In this document: positions 20,151-30,685 of the stretch, piece after piece | How the letters are laid out: each line of letters opens with the position of its first letter | Numbering within the stretch: the first letter of the stretch is position 1 | Assembly (NCBI GenBank): GCA_018398765.1 | Contig: JAHBMJ010000348.1 | Span: 1-35,000 of the forward strand | Reading direction: 5' to 3' | Source: Chromera velia | Lineage: Eukaryota > Sar > Chromeraceae | DNA: 35,000 bases | Made by a program: the position numbers and the translations under genes | Notes under the pieces: generated by a model | What the model saw: the letters and a program-made list of their open reading frames with translations, nothing else | What the model was told of the DNA's origin: nothing | The model's database searches: none

Positions 20151-21060
20151 ATCTCTTCTGTTTCTTTGTCTCTGGCCTCACTCCTTTCTCTGAGATCCTC
20201 AGCCCTAAGAATATCACCTTTCTTTTAAAAAAATGACACTTCGACAGCTTTGCAAACAGATTTGCCTGTCTAAGGAGAAAAAGAACACGAGAGACATGCC
20301 GTTCATACTCCTCTCTCGTCTTTGAATAAATTAGAATATCATCCAAAAATATAGATACATACCGATCAAGGCACTCCCTCAATACACACTAAATCAATTG
20401 CATGGCTGCCGGGGGGGCATTCGTTAATCCCAAAGAGACCACGAGCCATTCATAATTCCCATAGCTTATCATGAAGGCTTTTTTGGGCACGTCTTTCTCT
20501 CTCATTCTCATCTGATGGTAGTATTGCTAAAGATCAAGAGCTATGAAAAATTTTGCCCCATACAGTCTATCAATCAAATCTTGAGGATGAGGCAATGGAT
20601 GCTTGTCCTTCACTGTGATTCTATTTAATCCCGTATAGTCACAACACATCCTCATTGTCCCATCCTTCTTTGCCACAAACACAACTGGTGTTGCAAAAGA
20701 AGAACAAGATGGTTGAATAAATCTTTGCTTCAAGTATGTATCAACTTGCTTCCTCAATTCATCCAGCTCATCCAAAGAGAGACGATATTAGGGTGGGCGA
20801 GCTGGAGGCGGGTGTCGGGCTCCTGGTTTGAGATCTATCTTAAAGTCAAGTCCTTCCCCCCTAGATGGCGGCAACCCTGTCAAGGAATTAAGAAAGAGAG
20901 ATGCATTGTCTGCCATAATTTTCTTTACATCGATCGGCACGGTCGATTTCTTCAGGTACTCACGAACCTCAGTCAATTCAGGTGAAGAGAGAACAGGATG
21001 ATCAGAAGGAAAAGAAGAGAGAAAATCATCATTCATTATCTCACTACCCCTAAATCCCTT
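20149..21060 (-). pseudogene. Gypsy reverse transcriptase
   Basis: The frame contains GLDFKIDLKPGARHPPPARP, TAA 20788, YRLSLDELDELRKQVDTYL, FATPVVFVAKKDGTMRMCCD, GLNRITVKDKHPLPHPQDLI, FFIALDL, TAG 20527 (before QYYHQMRMREKDVPKKAF), LVVSLGLTNAPPAAMQLI, TAG 20389, CVLRECLDRYVSIFLDDILI, and LFLLRQANLFAKLSKCHFFK. The catalytic FLDD is intact, unlike the copia element's. The frame ends near TAG 20149, where coding moves to another frame for RNase H. Confidence 0.9.
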
Positions 21061-21063
21061 TCA

Positions 21064-21968
21064 ATTCTCTCCAGCATTCTTTCTCCCCCCGTTTTCACTG
21101 ACTTTATGCAATTCTTGAACCCTGCAAACAACCCTAGTAGACTCACCAAAAGAGATTTCTGTCTGCAGTCTAACTAGATGCATGGTAGACAGCTCCTTTC
21201 CAGATCGCCCGCTTTGCCTGCACAGAAGAGAGAAGAGGAGGAGTGCTGAATGTTTGTTCCTCGTCCCCTTCCTCCAACTCCACATCTGGAACCCAATAAA
21301 TCAATTTCCTTCTGAACCAAAAACGTAGACTTTGAAACGACCACTGCAGTTCAGGCTCATAGACATGACCCCACTTTGTCCCCAAGATCAAATCATACTC
21401 ATCCAGGTCGGCCAACATTGCACCCACTGTCTCTTGATACCCCTGAATGTTGATCGGCACTGTGGGTGCACACTCATAGACCGACCGAGTCTTCGAGGAC
21501 TTGAGGGCACCATGCAAGTTGACGGGGCATCTCAATCTGCACACACAGAGATGGTGGGCATGGGCAAAACAACGGTCAAGATAAATATTATCTGCACCCG
21601 AATTAACCAAAACTCTGACAGGTACACCAGCCACTCGACCTGAAAACACAAATAACCCTAGACGGACCCCTGTTTCATTTTCTTCCTCCTTCATTTCCAT
21701 TGGCACGTCTTCATTCTCAGGGTTTTCTCCCATCTCGGGGCACTGACCACAAGTTTTGAGTCCCTCTGCTCCTATCACCTCATCCGTCTCGAAACTTCCG
21801 TAGATCGTTCGAACTCCCTTACCTGCCGGCTTCCTTCCACCTCTTCCTCTTCCTCTGGGACCACCGTCTCTGTGTCCCCCTCTCGACTGTGACTAGCCCA
21901 GAAGTGGCCATGCTTAGACAGTCGGGAATGGAGCTCCAAACCCTCTGCGATCTCCCTGGTATCCGCCT
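21064..21968 (-). pseudogene. Gypsy protease region
   Basis: After an RG-rich linker carrying TAA 21914-21916 and TAG 21893-21895, the frame reads KGVRTIYGSFETDE and then a retropepsin-like core at about 21580-21618: VRVLVNSGADNIYL, where the family has the catalytic DSG/DTG. Here Asp is Asn (codon AAT), so the protease should be inactive. The second half has DEYDLILGTKW, matching the family's ILG-W region. Coding shifts frame near 21180 and ends at TGA 21061-21063, the only clear internal UGA of the element. Confidence 0.75.
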
Positions 21969-22892
21969 TTACCCTGCCCCCATCCTTCTTAGCTGCCTGA
22001 AGTCTCCACGGAATCTCCCATAGTCTTGTAAGTCCTGAGGGTTCCCTCCACCAGTGAGTCTCCGCATTCCAAAGAAGTTTCCGCCGAGTCTAGAGAAGGG
22101 ACCTGGACACTGTCTAGCAGTATGCCCTGTGAGGCGGCATCTGAAACACCTTCCCTCTGCAATGCAGAGAGACCTCTCTACCGGTGTAAGTGGTAGTAGG
22201 AGTTGACGGACCCCACACAGGTCCATGGGGACGGGCCGTTCCTCTTGTCTCAGTGGAGAGTTGCGTCGGGCACTCTCCCTACCACTCTCGAAGGCACTCG
22301 GCCTTTGGAAGTCTCGTGTCCCGCCTTGCGGTCCTTCTCCACCAGAGAGAAAGACCTCAAGCTCGCTTGCTGTCTTCATGGCGATGACCAAGTTGACCGG
22401 ATGCGCCTTGTTTGTTTCAAGGCGAACATTTGCTGACAAACCAGAGATGTAGTCTTCAACGATGTCTTCAGAATCTTCGATCAACCGGCCCTTCAGTTTC
22501 ATGACAAGCGGCTTGAATCGCTTATTGTAGTCGTTAACCCCAGCTCCAGTGCATCGGCACTTCTTCAGGTCCTTTTTGGCCTTCTATCTGGCCAGTGTAT
22601 CTGAATAGTGCTCGATGAGGGCAGCCTTCAACGACTCCCAGTTCTTGAATGGTCCGTTCTCGACCTCATAGAGGTCAAACCATTCCTTCAGGTCCTGGGA
22701 CATTCTGTTTTTTGCCACCAATACCTTGTCCAGGTCCAACACTTTCTCAAGTTTGTAGAAGTCTTCTACGTCTTTCAACCACCTGGTCAACTTGGCTTGC
22801 ACTCTAAAGAACAGAGCAGGGGCCTCGCATAGCTTCATATAGTGTAATGAGGACGCGGTTGTACTTTGGGCTGGCGTAATAGCAGGTGACAT
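21969..22892 (-). pseudogene. gag: Gypsy Gag with CCHC zinc knuckle
   Basis: ATG 22890-22892 opens a frame broken once by TAG 22584-22586 and ended by TAA 21969-21971. Clean Gag sequence continues on both sides of the TAG (ALIEHYSDTLAR, then KAKKDLKKCRCTGAGVNDYN). The capsid-like part has LTRWLKDVEDFYKLEKVL and DIVEDYISGLSANVRLETN, typical of the retrotransposon gag domain. A CCHC knuckle near 22107-22148 reads CFRCRLTGHTARQC. At 21971-21981 a run of five G may have gained a base: with one fewer, the frame would run on into the protease region. Role in an active element: RNA packaging. Confidence 0.85.
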
Positions 22893-24660
22893 CACCGTTG
22901 CCTGGACAGATCCTGAGCGGCTTGAGAAACAAGTAATTACAGAGTTTCTCCATGCAGGTTTGTCTCACTTTGAAAGACTTTGAGATTTGTCTCTAGTTTC
23001 GGAGACCTTAAGCTTAAACATCTTTTTAGCTAGTTTTTTAGTACGTATGTTCTAAACATATGTTAAGGTGTGACTTTAAGTAACTTAAGTAATAATAGTC
23101 TTAAAGTAGAAGTGATTTCAGAGGTTATATAGACAATATTCAAGATATAGATTGAGATCTTATTTAGGATGTAATGAGAGCAGTTTTAATTTATTTTTAA
23201 GTTAAACGGCCTATCTAGTAAAGATTCCAATGCTACCATGCAATTTAATTAGGTTACAAAAATGAGTGAATTTATAAATGGATCAATGCGCTAGGTCAAC
23301 AAAGCAACATTGCATATCATGCTCCGTAGTTAGCCAGAGTCTAAGTAGTGGCTCACCGGCTTTAACCGCCTCAATTCATTCATTCAATTCAAATGAATTT
23401 AAGTGAATTTAGATGAATTTACATGAATTTAAGCCATGAATTTAGATGAATTTAAGTGAATTTAGATGAATTTACATGAATTTAAGCCATGAATTTAGAT
23501 GAATTTAGGTGAATTTAAGTGAATTTACAAGTGAATTTTGAGTATAAATTCACTATAATAAATTTAATTTTAAGTTCACTATGAAATTAATGAATTTAAG
23601 TGAATTTACATTAATTAATTTCTATATAAAAAGCTTTAAATTCATTTTGAAATGAATTTAGAAATCTAAATTCACAGTGAATTTAGCCTCAAAATTTATT
23701 TGTAAATTCACTTAAATTCACCTAAATTCATCTAAATTCACTGCTTAAATTCATATGACGTAAATTCATCTAAATTCATTTATAAATTCACTCATTTTTG
23801 CAGGGTAGTTCTAATGGCCCGTTGGCAGTGTTACATAGAATTTTTGAGGTTCTAACCCCTACATATATGTTGCAAACTGTACCTAAATTATTATAAGAAC
23901 GTTCTAGACTTTATTAAAAAATTAGTTGGGCATTACAAATTTAATTGGGAGTCTCAATGTTTCATGCGCCATTCAACGAAAAATTTTTAAGTTATATATA
24001 CGGTAATAATAAAGACTACCTATATATATCGATCTGTAACATCTCTATACGATTTAATGCTATAGACTCTGCACTCTATTAAAAAAAAAAAAGTTTCTCA
24101 TCTTTTTTTTCTTTTTTTATTCATCAACCAAAACACATATAGTTTTTACGCAACATCCCATGCAACACTCCTACTAGCACTCCTACAACAGTTGAACAAC
24201 AGTTGTTTGCCCGTCGACCGCCATAATAAATAAAAAAAATCTACAAAAAAAAAGTTTTTCCAATCCTTTATTGTTTTTTCATGTAGTGTAGGGCCTAGAT
24301 TAAATGCCATGGAAGATTCTACGTAAGATTATTATTGCAAACACTCAAATCTAATTAAATATTTTTCAATTTTAAGTTTTCATTTCATTTAGTTTATTTT
24401 TATGATAGAAAGAACAATCAAACCGTTTTCATAAGTATTTACACATTTTTATCTTTTATTCAAATTGATTCAATAAAATACTTGTTTAAGCGCAAAAATC
24501 AATTTAAATTTATTCAACTTTGAAATCAATCCGTGTATTCTACATAAGAAAATGAAACGACCCTGCTAGCGCTGGCAGCCAGCCTTCTTTCGATTATGCA
24601 AAAAGCTGCATGCGTGTTGGCTTGTCCATTGTCCACTGGCAGATTATCATGTAGCATTTT
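22893..24660. other. AT-rich intergenic DNA with foldback element
   Basis: No gene. 22930-23250 is AT-rich and may include gypsy leader or LTR remains. 23257-23800 is the foldback (own entry). 24060-24280 has several poly-A and poly-T runs. No RNA gene was recognised. Confidence 0.45.
23257..23800. repeat. AT-rich foldback element with perfect 24-bp TIRs
   Basis: The first 24 bp (CAAAAATGAGTGAATTTATA, then AATG) are exactly the reverse complement of the last 24. Inside, the left half is built of GAATTTA units spaced by short variable linkers (AGT, GAT, CAT), with a roughly 45-bp higher-order repeat at 23395-23510. The right half is the complementary series of TAAATTCA units. The whole 544 bp can therefore fold on itself. 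No ORF. A MITE or foldback transposon; no clear target duplication. Confidence 0.85.
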
Positions 24661-25007
24661 TGTCTGCGCTCACTGCGAAATGAGATTTTCTACCCTATAG
24701 TGCGTCGTCAAGGAACTAGGACGACGAGGGCCCTCGAGGTGTCTCCTGCGGCTCCTGAGCGCTCCTTCTCCTTCTCCCTCCTCAAGAGCTCTTCGAAGGC
24801 CTCTCTGCTGGTCCAGCGATCCAACCAGAGACCTGCAAGGCGAGGAAAAGGAATTTCTATCAAACGAAATCGGGAACATTGACAGGTGGAACGTCTTGCA
24901 GTGTATGATCGGAGACGCACTCGCACTTGCAGAATCGAAAGAGTGAGGCCCAAATGAACAGAGAATCAGAGACCACATTCACACACAGAAGAGAGAAGAT
25001 GCGCTCA
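24661..25007. other. Intergenic, no gene seen
   Basis: GC-richer stretch with short overlapping open frames on both strands, none with coding character or recognisable motif. Confidence 0.35.
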
Positions 25008-25100
25008 CTCTCTCTCTCTATCTCTCTCTTTTTTTTTTTTTTTCAGAATTTGCATTTTCACTCACACTGACACTCACACTCAGACACAGACATAGACATA

Positions 25101-25162
<62 letters not shown>
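25008..25162. repeat. Microsatellites: CT/T-run, CA and GA repeats
   Basis: A CT repeat and T-run (25008-25043), CACTCA-type units (25058-25100), a CA repeat (about 25101-25134) then a GA repeat (25134-25162). The CT and GA tracts are complementary and could pair. Confidence 0.9.
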
Positions 25163-25164
<2 letters not shown>

Positions 25165-25380
25165 TGCTTATCTTCGAAAGGAGAGAAGAGAACCGCACTG
25201 CTTCCAAATGAAGGCCAAATGCACTCGCTGCTGTGTTGCAACACCACGAGGATGCAGCAGTGCGGTCAGTATCGCCTGTTGCGTTTCACTGAATACTCAT
25301 GCATATTGCTGTTCTCCCTCTGACCGTCCCCAAAGTCATCCCTTGGAGGCCGAGTGATTGATTGACCTGTTCACTGATTA

Positions 25381-25748
25381 ACTGGCTCACTGACTGACTG
25401 ACTGACTGACTGACTGACTGACTGACTGACTCACTGACTGACTGACTGACTGACTCACTGACTGACTGACTGACTGACTGACTGACTCACTGACTGACTG
25501 ACTCACTGACTGACTGACTGACTGACTGACTGACCGACTGACTGACTCACTTACTCACTCACTCACTCACTCACTGACTGACTCACTGACTGACTGACTG
25601 ACTGACTGACTGACCGACTGACTGACTCACTCACTCACTCACTGACTCACTGACTGACTGACTGACTGACCGACTGACTGACTCACTCACTCACTCACTC
25701 ACTCACTGACTCACTGACTCACTGACTGACTGGCTGACGGACTGACTC
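25381..25748. repeat. CTGA/CTCA tetranucleotide repeat array
   Basis: About 370 bp of ACTG units with interspersed CACT units in a patchy higher-order order (runs of CTGA, then CTCA, repeated several times), plus occasional CCGA. It lies about 300 bp beyond the 3' end of the PIG-T-like gene. Confidence 0.95.
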
Positions 25749-26051
25749 TCAGCAGAGGATCCGAAGAGATCTGGTCGCCAATTCATTCGTTGATTTTGTC
25801 ACTCACTGCATCTTTGATCGAATCAAACGGAAATCGTGCGAGCACTGTTTCTTTTGATGTAAAAAACAGCAGTAGAAAAAAGGTTTCCGCATGCAGGCAA
25901 AAAGAATTCCGATGCAGACAGGCAGGAAGGGGGGGAGGGACCGAACTGCCTCATGCTTCCCCTACCTGACGCTAGATACCTAACGACTGGCTGACAAGCG
26001 ATGGCGTTTGTTGATGATGATAGAAAGAGGAAAGAACAATCACTCAACCCA

Positions 26052-29000
26052 TCAATCAATCACGCAAGCAAGGAAGCAAGCAAGCAAAAGAGCAATGAAG
26101 CAGTCGAGCAAGTAATGGACAAGGGAAACAAACAAACAGACCTCAAAAGGAGACGTCAAGCCAGTGGCTTTTTTCCCTTCACCCCCTTTCCCTCTCCCTG
26201 CTGTCACGCTCACAACGACAGCTCCCGTCTCCGTCTCCGAATGTCTCCCTCGAGCCGGACGCCTCCACTTGTCTTTCGAGATCCTCCCCTTTTTGTGTTT
26301 TGTCTGACTGCTCTTCTTCTTCCTCGAGGTCCTCTGGATGCTCTCAGAAATTCTCTGTCGTGTGGGGGGCAAGGCACTCAACCGCAGAGAGAACAGAGGG
26401 AAGGACAAAGAGAGAACCCGTTGTAATCCCTCCAGTCTGTCTTCTGAGGAAGAAGGGGACGGCAACGCTATGCTTACAATCTCTGCATCCACCCGCAGGT
26501 GTACAGAGGGGACCAGAGGCCGACCACCCATCAAAGCCCATCCAACGGCCCCATTCAATTCATCCACAGAAGTCTGTGCTGATAGACAGAGACTGAAAGC
26601 AGTGCTTGTTGGAGGAACGGGGTCTGAAGATTGTGTGGTGGAATTTGTGTTGGTGTCATTCCGCTTCTCCTCTTTCATCACTTTCTTTTTGGCACTCGTG
26701 GAGCTCTTTGGGGCCTCTGCTGACACTGGCACGGTGCCTGGGAGAGGCAGTCTGGTTGAGCAGTTGGTTGCTGTCTCGTTCTGCGTACAGTTTGCAGAGC
26801 CCATCTGCCTGACGCAGCCACTCACTGACAGCCCCCCCTGTGTAGAATTGCCCACTTGATGATGAGACCCACCCCCCCTTTTGATCCAATCAGCTGGGGT
26901 TCCTTTTGTGCTTTCTCCTCCTTCTACTTCTTCTTCTTCTTTCCTTTGATGCACCCTCTCGCTTTTCTTTCCCCCTGTCTCTTTCGCTGTTGGTTTGACT
27001 GTCACAGTGACTGTCTCGGACAAGGCCCCTTTCTGTGTACCATTTGTCCTTTTCAAAGGCAAATCATCTCTCTGCCCCTCCCCCTGCGTCTCTTCAGAGA
27101 GCACACTTAGATCGACAAGTTTCGAAACCGACAGCTGCTTCTTGTCCTTCAGAGCTGAGGGCAGCACAGAGGACAGCAGAGACGTGAGGGAGGACAGACT
27201 CGGGTACGGCAAGGAGTCCGCCTCGCTAGCCCACTCCTTCTGTCTCCTTCCACTCAAAAGATTCAGCTCGTTGGAGTGACGGAGAGAGACAACAGACCTC
27301 CCATCTAGTGGGTGGCGGGGCTGCCACACAGACAAAAGATTGTTCGGAGACCGACCCCAAACGCGGGAGTGCCCGTACCCCCCTCCCCCAAGCTCTGCGG
27401 CTGAGAGCACAGGCGCTTCGAGAGGAAGGAAAGAGAGAGAGACGACGGTTGTCGCCGCTCCCGTGGCTCTTGTTGGGATGCCTTTCTGCGGGGAGAGGGA
27501 TGATACTTTGATCTCATCTAGATATTCGAGCAATTCGACTTCTACCTCCTTCTGCCCTTCTCTTGTAACCCACTGTTGTACATTCCTGCCCAGCGATGTC
27601 ACCAACAAACCGACACGGTAGGGCAGAGACAGACTTAGAGATTCAATACCTTTCAACCGCACACGCTCTAATTGATTGAACACCAATCTCCCTGTACCCC
27701 CCCTGACGACACTCATCTCTTCAATCATTCTTTTCCTAATATTCAGAGACGAAACGTGACTTCCAAAATTTTGACGAGACCCTACCACGTCACCGTCATT
27801 TAGCTCGGCCTCCTCAGAATGTACGTGAGAGAAGGGAACATGCCCACTCCTCATCAACCACACAGCCCGTCTCTCATCAAAACTCTCTCCACTCACCCCA
27901 TGCCCCCCTGCTCTCTGCAATCGATCCTCCACATCCCCCCATACCGACCCGGACCGATACCGACGCACGCCACTGTAGGCGTCGAATGAGGTTGACAGCC
28001 AGGCATGGCTGAGGGCGCACACATCCAGTGCGCCAATTAAAATGGGGAACGACACCTTCTCATTCGGGTTGTTTCTGCTGCCTCTCCCTTCCCCGGACGG
28101 CTCTTTGTGTGTTGAATGAAAAGAAAAGTAAATCCGGTTGATGCGCTCCCAAGGGGAATTCCACCCCAACACAACTGCCTCCCTGTCCTGCCACAGTCGC
28201 AGGACGTCTACCCACCCCCCCTCCGTGCCCCCCAAACGACCAAATGCTCCAGGCATCCGCAGAACAAGCTCCCATGCCTTCTGACCGTCCAGACTTCCCT
28301 GCACCATCACTGTGCCTACCGCCTCCCTATCAAACGAGCCCACAGACGACTCAACACAAGAGGCCCCGAGAATGCGACAGACGCATATTCCCCTCTTGCT
28401 GCTTCATTACAGGGACGAACCCCTGTTGCCCCCTCAAATCGTGTCCACTGGCCTGTCTGCTGAGTTCGGTACGCACCCCCCACAACATCCCAACACCCGG
28501 TCTCGTGTCTCCCCCCCCACGTGGCAATTCGCTTCGCAGGCAGGCCCTGGCTGAACGTCAGGGGAAGGGAGGAGACGCCGGGCCGGAGGGAACCGAACGA
28601 GAGTCGGCCAGAGACGGCAGAAAATGATGAAATCGCTGTACGGCTTGAACCATTCCTGTCTATACCAAGGTATGCTGCTTCCTTGGATGCTGGAGGGAAC
28701 CACCTTGAGAAGTGCGAAGAAATCTGCTGTACAAGGTGCTGCTCTGTTTTTGTGAGCTTGGTGAAGAGAGAGGAGACGCCCCCCCGCAGGAATGAAAAGA
28801 AGGAAGTGAGGCCAAAGGCGGGCAGTCCGGAAGAATGACGCCTCTGCACAAATGTGTTGTTTTGCGTGCTTTGTTCCTCTGCAACAGACTGTACTGTCGC
28901 CAGGAGACCGCATGAGGAACCTTGCAAAGACGTGCACCTGAAATTGTCAAGAGAAACGGTCTCCACTTCATCGATAGGGACAAACACAGACCTGTAACTC

Positions 29001-29104
29001 TTTTGAACGAATGGGTAGACAGACGAATTGGTAATCAGGAGTGAGCAGTCGACCACTATCGTCGACAGACACAGCACCGCAACGTCACAAAAGAGAAGGC
29101 GCAT
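26052..29104 (-). CDS. PIG-T/Gpi16-like GPI transamidase subunit, two exons proposed
   Basis: Proposed exons 29104-28477 and 28309-26052, joined across a 167-nt GT-AG intron (donor GTGCGT, acceptor GGCACAG), give 961 residues ending at TGA. Residues 1-20 are a signal peptide. Landmarks in PIG-T order: PLTFSQGLP (182-189; family SFTQGFW), QKAWELVLRMPGAF (219-232; family SW-EL---LSG-F), REAVVLGWNSPW (252-263; family REVVC-EN-TPW), LSTSFDAY (314-321) and SLPYRVGLLVTSL (436-448). PIG-T is an ER-lumenal partner of the GPI8 protease, which attaches GPI anchors. The last 30 residues are hydrophobic and could be the membrane anchor. Residues about 560-900 are Ser/Thr/Lys/Glu-rich with several N-glycosylation sites, making it far longer than the roughly 600 residues usual. 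The cysteine expected just after the second motif (SGIFC) is Gly here. The divergence is large, so the name needs a profile search. Confidence 0.6.
28310..28476 (-). other. Proposed intron of the PIG-T-like gene
   Basis: The two reading frames of this gene overlap here and a switch is needed. Donor GGGG|GTGCGT and acceptor GGCACAG|TGATGG join them in phase 1. An alternative donor GTT|GTGGGG with acceptor GTGCAG|GGAAGT is also in phase and would drop a few residues. Confidence 0.5.
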
Positions 29105-29596
29105 CAGAGCAAAGCCAGTGTTGCATCATGTAGAAGCATGAGGAATGTCGCAGCCGTGTTTTGTCTGTTCCTTGCAACAAAGGTGCACCCTGCAAGCATG
29201 GAACGACGGTCGAACTGAATTATGTATACAGTTCTTCTCTGGGACTTTTATAGCCGTCAAGCTATTCGAATGCAGACAACTCTGCAACTTTTTCCGGTTG
29301 CTTGCATGCATCATGTCATTGCTCAGCCATGAAGCGCAACATGCATGTGCGCGCTGCAACGCTGCAACACTGCAACACTGCAACACTTCAACGCATATGC
29401 AGCTATAGGCAGTAGGCGGAGCGTGGCCGCAGGCACCCAACACCCATGCGCAGTTTAATTTGCACATGGTCATGCAGCTCGATCGATCAACTAACTCTAT
29501 ACACGTACGTATCGCTCGAGCAAAAGTAGGACTGGACCGTATCAATCGGTCTAGCTATATATTTTTTTTTATGAAATTAATGTAATTTATCGCCAA
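29105..29596. other. Intergenic, upstream of the PIG-T-like gene
   Basis: It should contain the promoter of the minus-strand gene. Holds a short CTGCAACA-type tandem repeat at about 29347-29392. No promoter element stands out. Confidence 0.4.
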
Positions 29597-30500
29597 CTAG
29601 GAGTAAACACTAAAGTTTTAAAGTTTTTTTAGAAAGAATTCCTGGTGACTATGGTGACTCCTACCAGCGTTCCACACCTAGTTAAAGAAGTTCTCAGAAG
29701 GTTCTGTCATGCAGACATTTATTCATTGTTTCCTTGATCATTCAGACGTGCCGTAGTGGCATCGTCTACTTCTGTATCGGCAAATCACTTAATTGTGCAC
29801 ATGCATGCATCTTTCCATGCATGCATCATGTATCACCCACTATGACACTCCATGCAGTGTGGGCGGATGCCTTCGCACATGTTTCACATGCGTGCGTCAC
29901 TGACATACGACCATGAGTTATCTACACATTTCACACACGCGTTCACCCCAGGCTTCCATTAATGCCTGTAGCCTAAGCACGCTGTGGAGGACATGTCTTT
30001 CTTTTTTTGTTAAAGTTTTTTTTTTGCTCTCTAGACTTTATTTAAAAAAAACATTTTTTAATTAGTTTTTGAATAGGTCGTTAATTAAGTCAGTCATAAC
30101 TAAATCAATTAACTAGCTACATAGAAAGTAGCAGAAGCTTCGTTTATTTAAGTTTAGATTTATGTTTACATTGGAAATAATCATCGGTGACATGCTAAGC
30201 AACATCGATCGGATCTAACATCGGATGAAAAGTGATCGGATAACATCATGGATAAAAAGTTTAGATATACTTGTACTGGTTTTCAGAGTTATGAAACTTT
30301 TGTATAATTAGTATATCTACTAGTATATAAAGCAGCAACTTTGCCTGCAACGATATAAATGAAATCAACTTCTCTAGCAACGTCTTTTAGATCAACTTTT
30401 ACATGTCTGGTTACATGTTTACTTTTAAAGTTTTAAAGTTAAAGTTTAAAGTTTTACAGGCAAACTATATTATAAAAAAAACTTTAGTGCCCACCCCTAG
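29597..30500. mobile_element. Possible non-autonomous element with TIRs
   Basis: CTAGGAGTAAACACTAAAGT at 29597-29616 is matched in reverse complement at 30481-30500 (CTAGGGGTGGGCACTAAAGT), 16 of 20 bases, followed inward by T-rich sequence on both sides. The interior is AT-rich without an ORF. Flanking target duplications are not clear. The differences are again transitions. Confidence 0.4.
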
Positions 30501-30685
30501 GTTACCAATAGTTGCTAAGCTTGACCTATTCGGAATTATATTTTTTCTGTCGTTCTTAGTCATTCCAAGCTCAATCAATTAAGATATCAAAGGGAAAAAA
30601 AGTAATACAAAGCAATATATACCTGCACACTCAGGTTTAAACTCAATACTAGGCTTAAACTGTCATATAAATACGTGTAAGTATG

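Larger units (their letters stand above)
17968..22892 (-). mobile_element. Ty3/gypsy chromovirus, decayed internal region
   Basis: Reading leftwards: gag with CCHC knuckle, protease, RT, RNase H, integrase and a C-terminal chromodomain, which is the Metaviridae chromovirus order. About 4.9 kb is present, near full internal length. There are about four frame changes (near 21968, 21180, 20150 and 19400-19500), sixteen in-frame UAR codons and one UGA (21061-21063). The terminal stop is TGA at 17968-17970. LTRs were not identified: the right side meets AT-rich DNA and a foldback element, the left side is unpaired. Confidence 0.85.

Noticed and set aside
21960..21985. Programmed frameshift between gypsy gag and protease
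   Set aside because: The G-run is suggestive, but the new frame meets TAA 21914 and TAG 21893 soon after and other shifts occur later, which fits random indels.
1..22892. Host nuclear code with UAR read as glutamine
   Set aside because: The complete cysteine-rich gene and the PIG-T-like and F-box-like ORFs encode all their Gln with CAA/CAG, and the F-box-like gene appears to end in TAA. One element UAR replaces an expected Trp. Kept only as a testable alternative for the elements.
25381..25748. CRISPR-like array
   Set aside because: The repeats are plain tetranucleotides with no unique spacers, in a eukaryotic context.
26001..27621. Plus-strand ORFs opposite the PIG-T-like gene
   Set aside because: Low-complexity complements of Ser/Lys/Glu-rich coding sequence; the minus frame carries the ordered family motifs.
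28434..28983. Additional minus-strand ORFs of 167 and 107 codons within the PIG-T-like first exon
   Set aside because: They lie in other frames of the same strand and lack the signal peptide and the TFSQG block.
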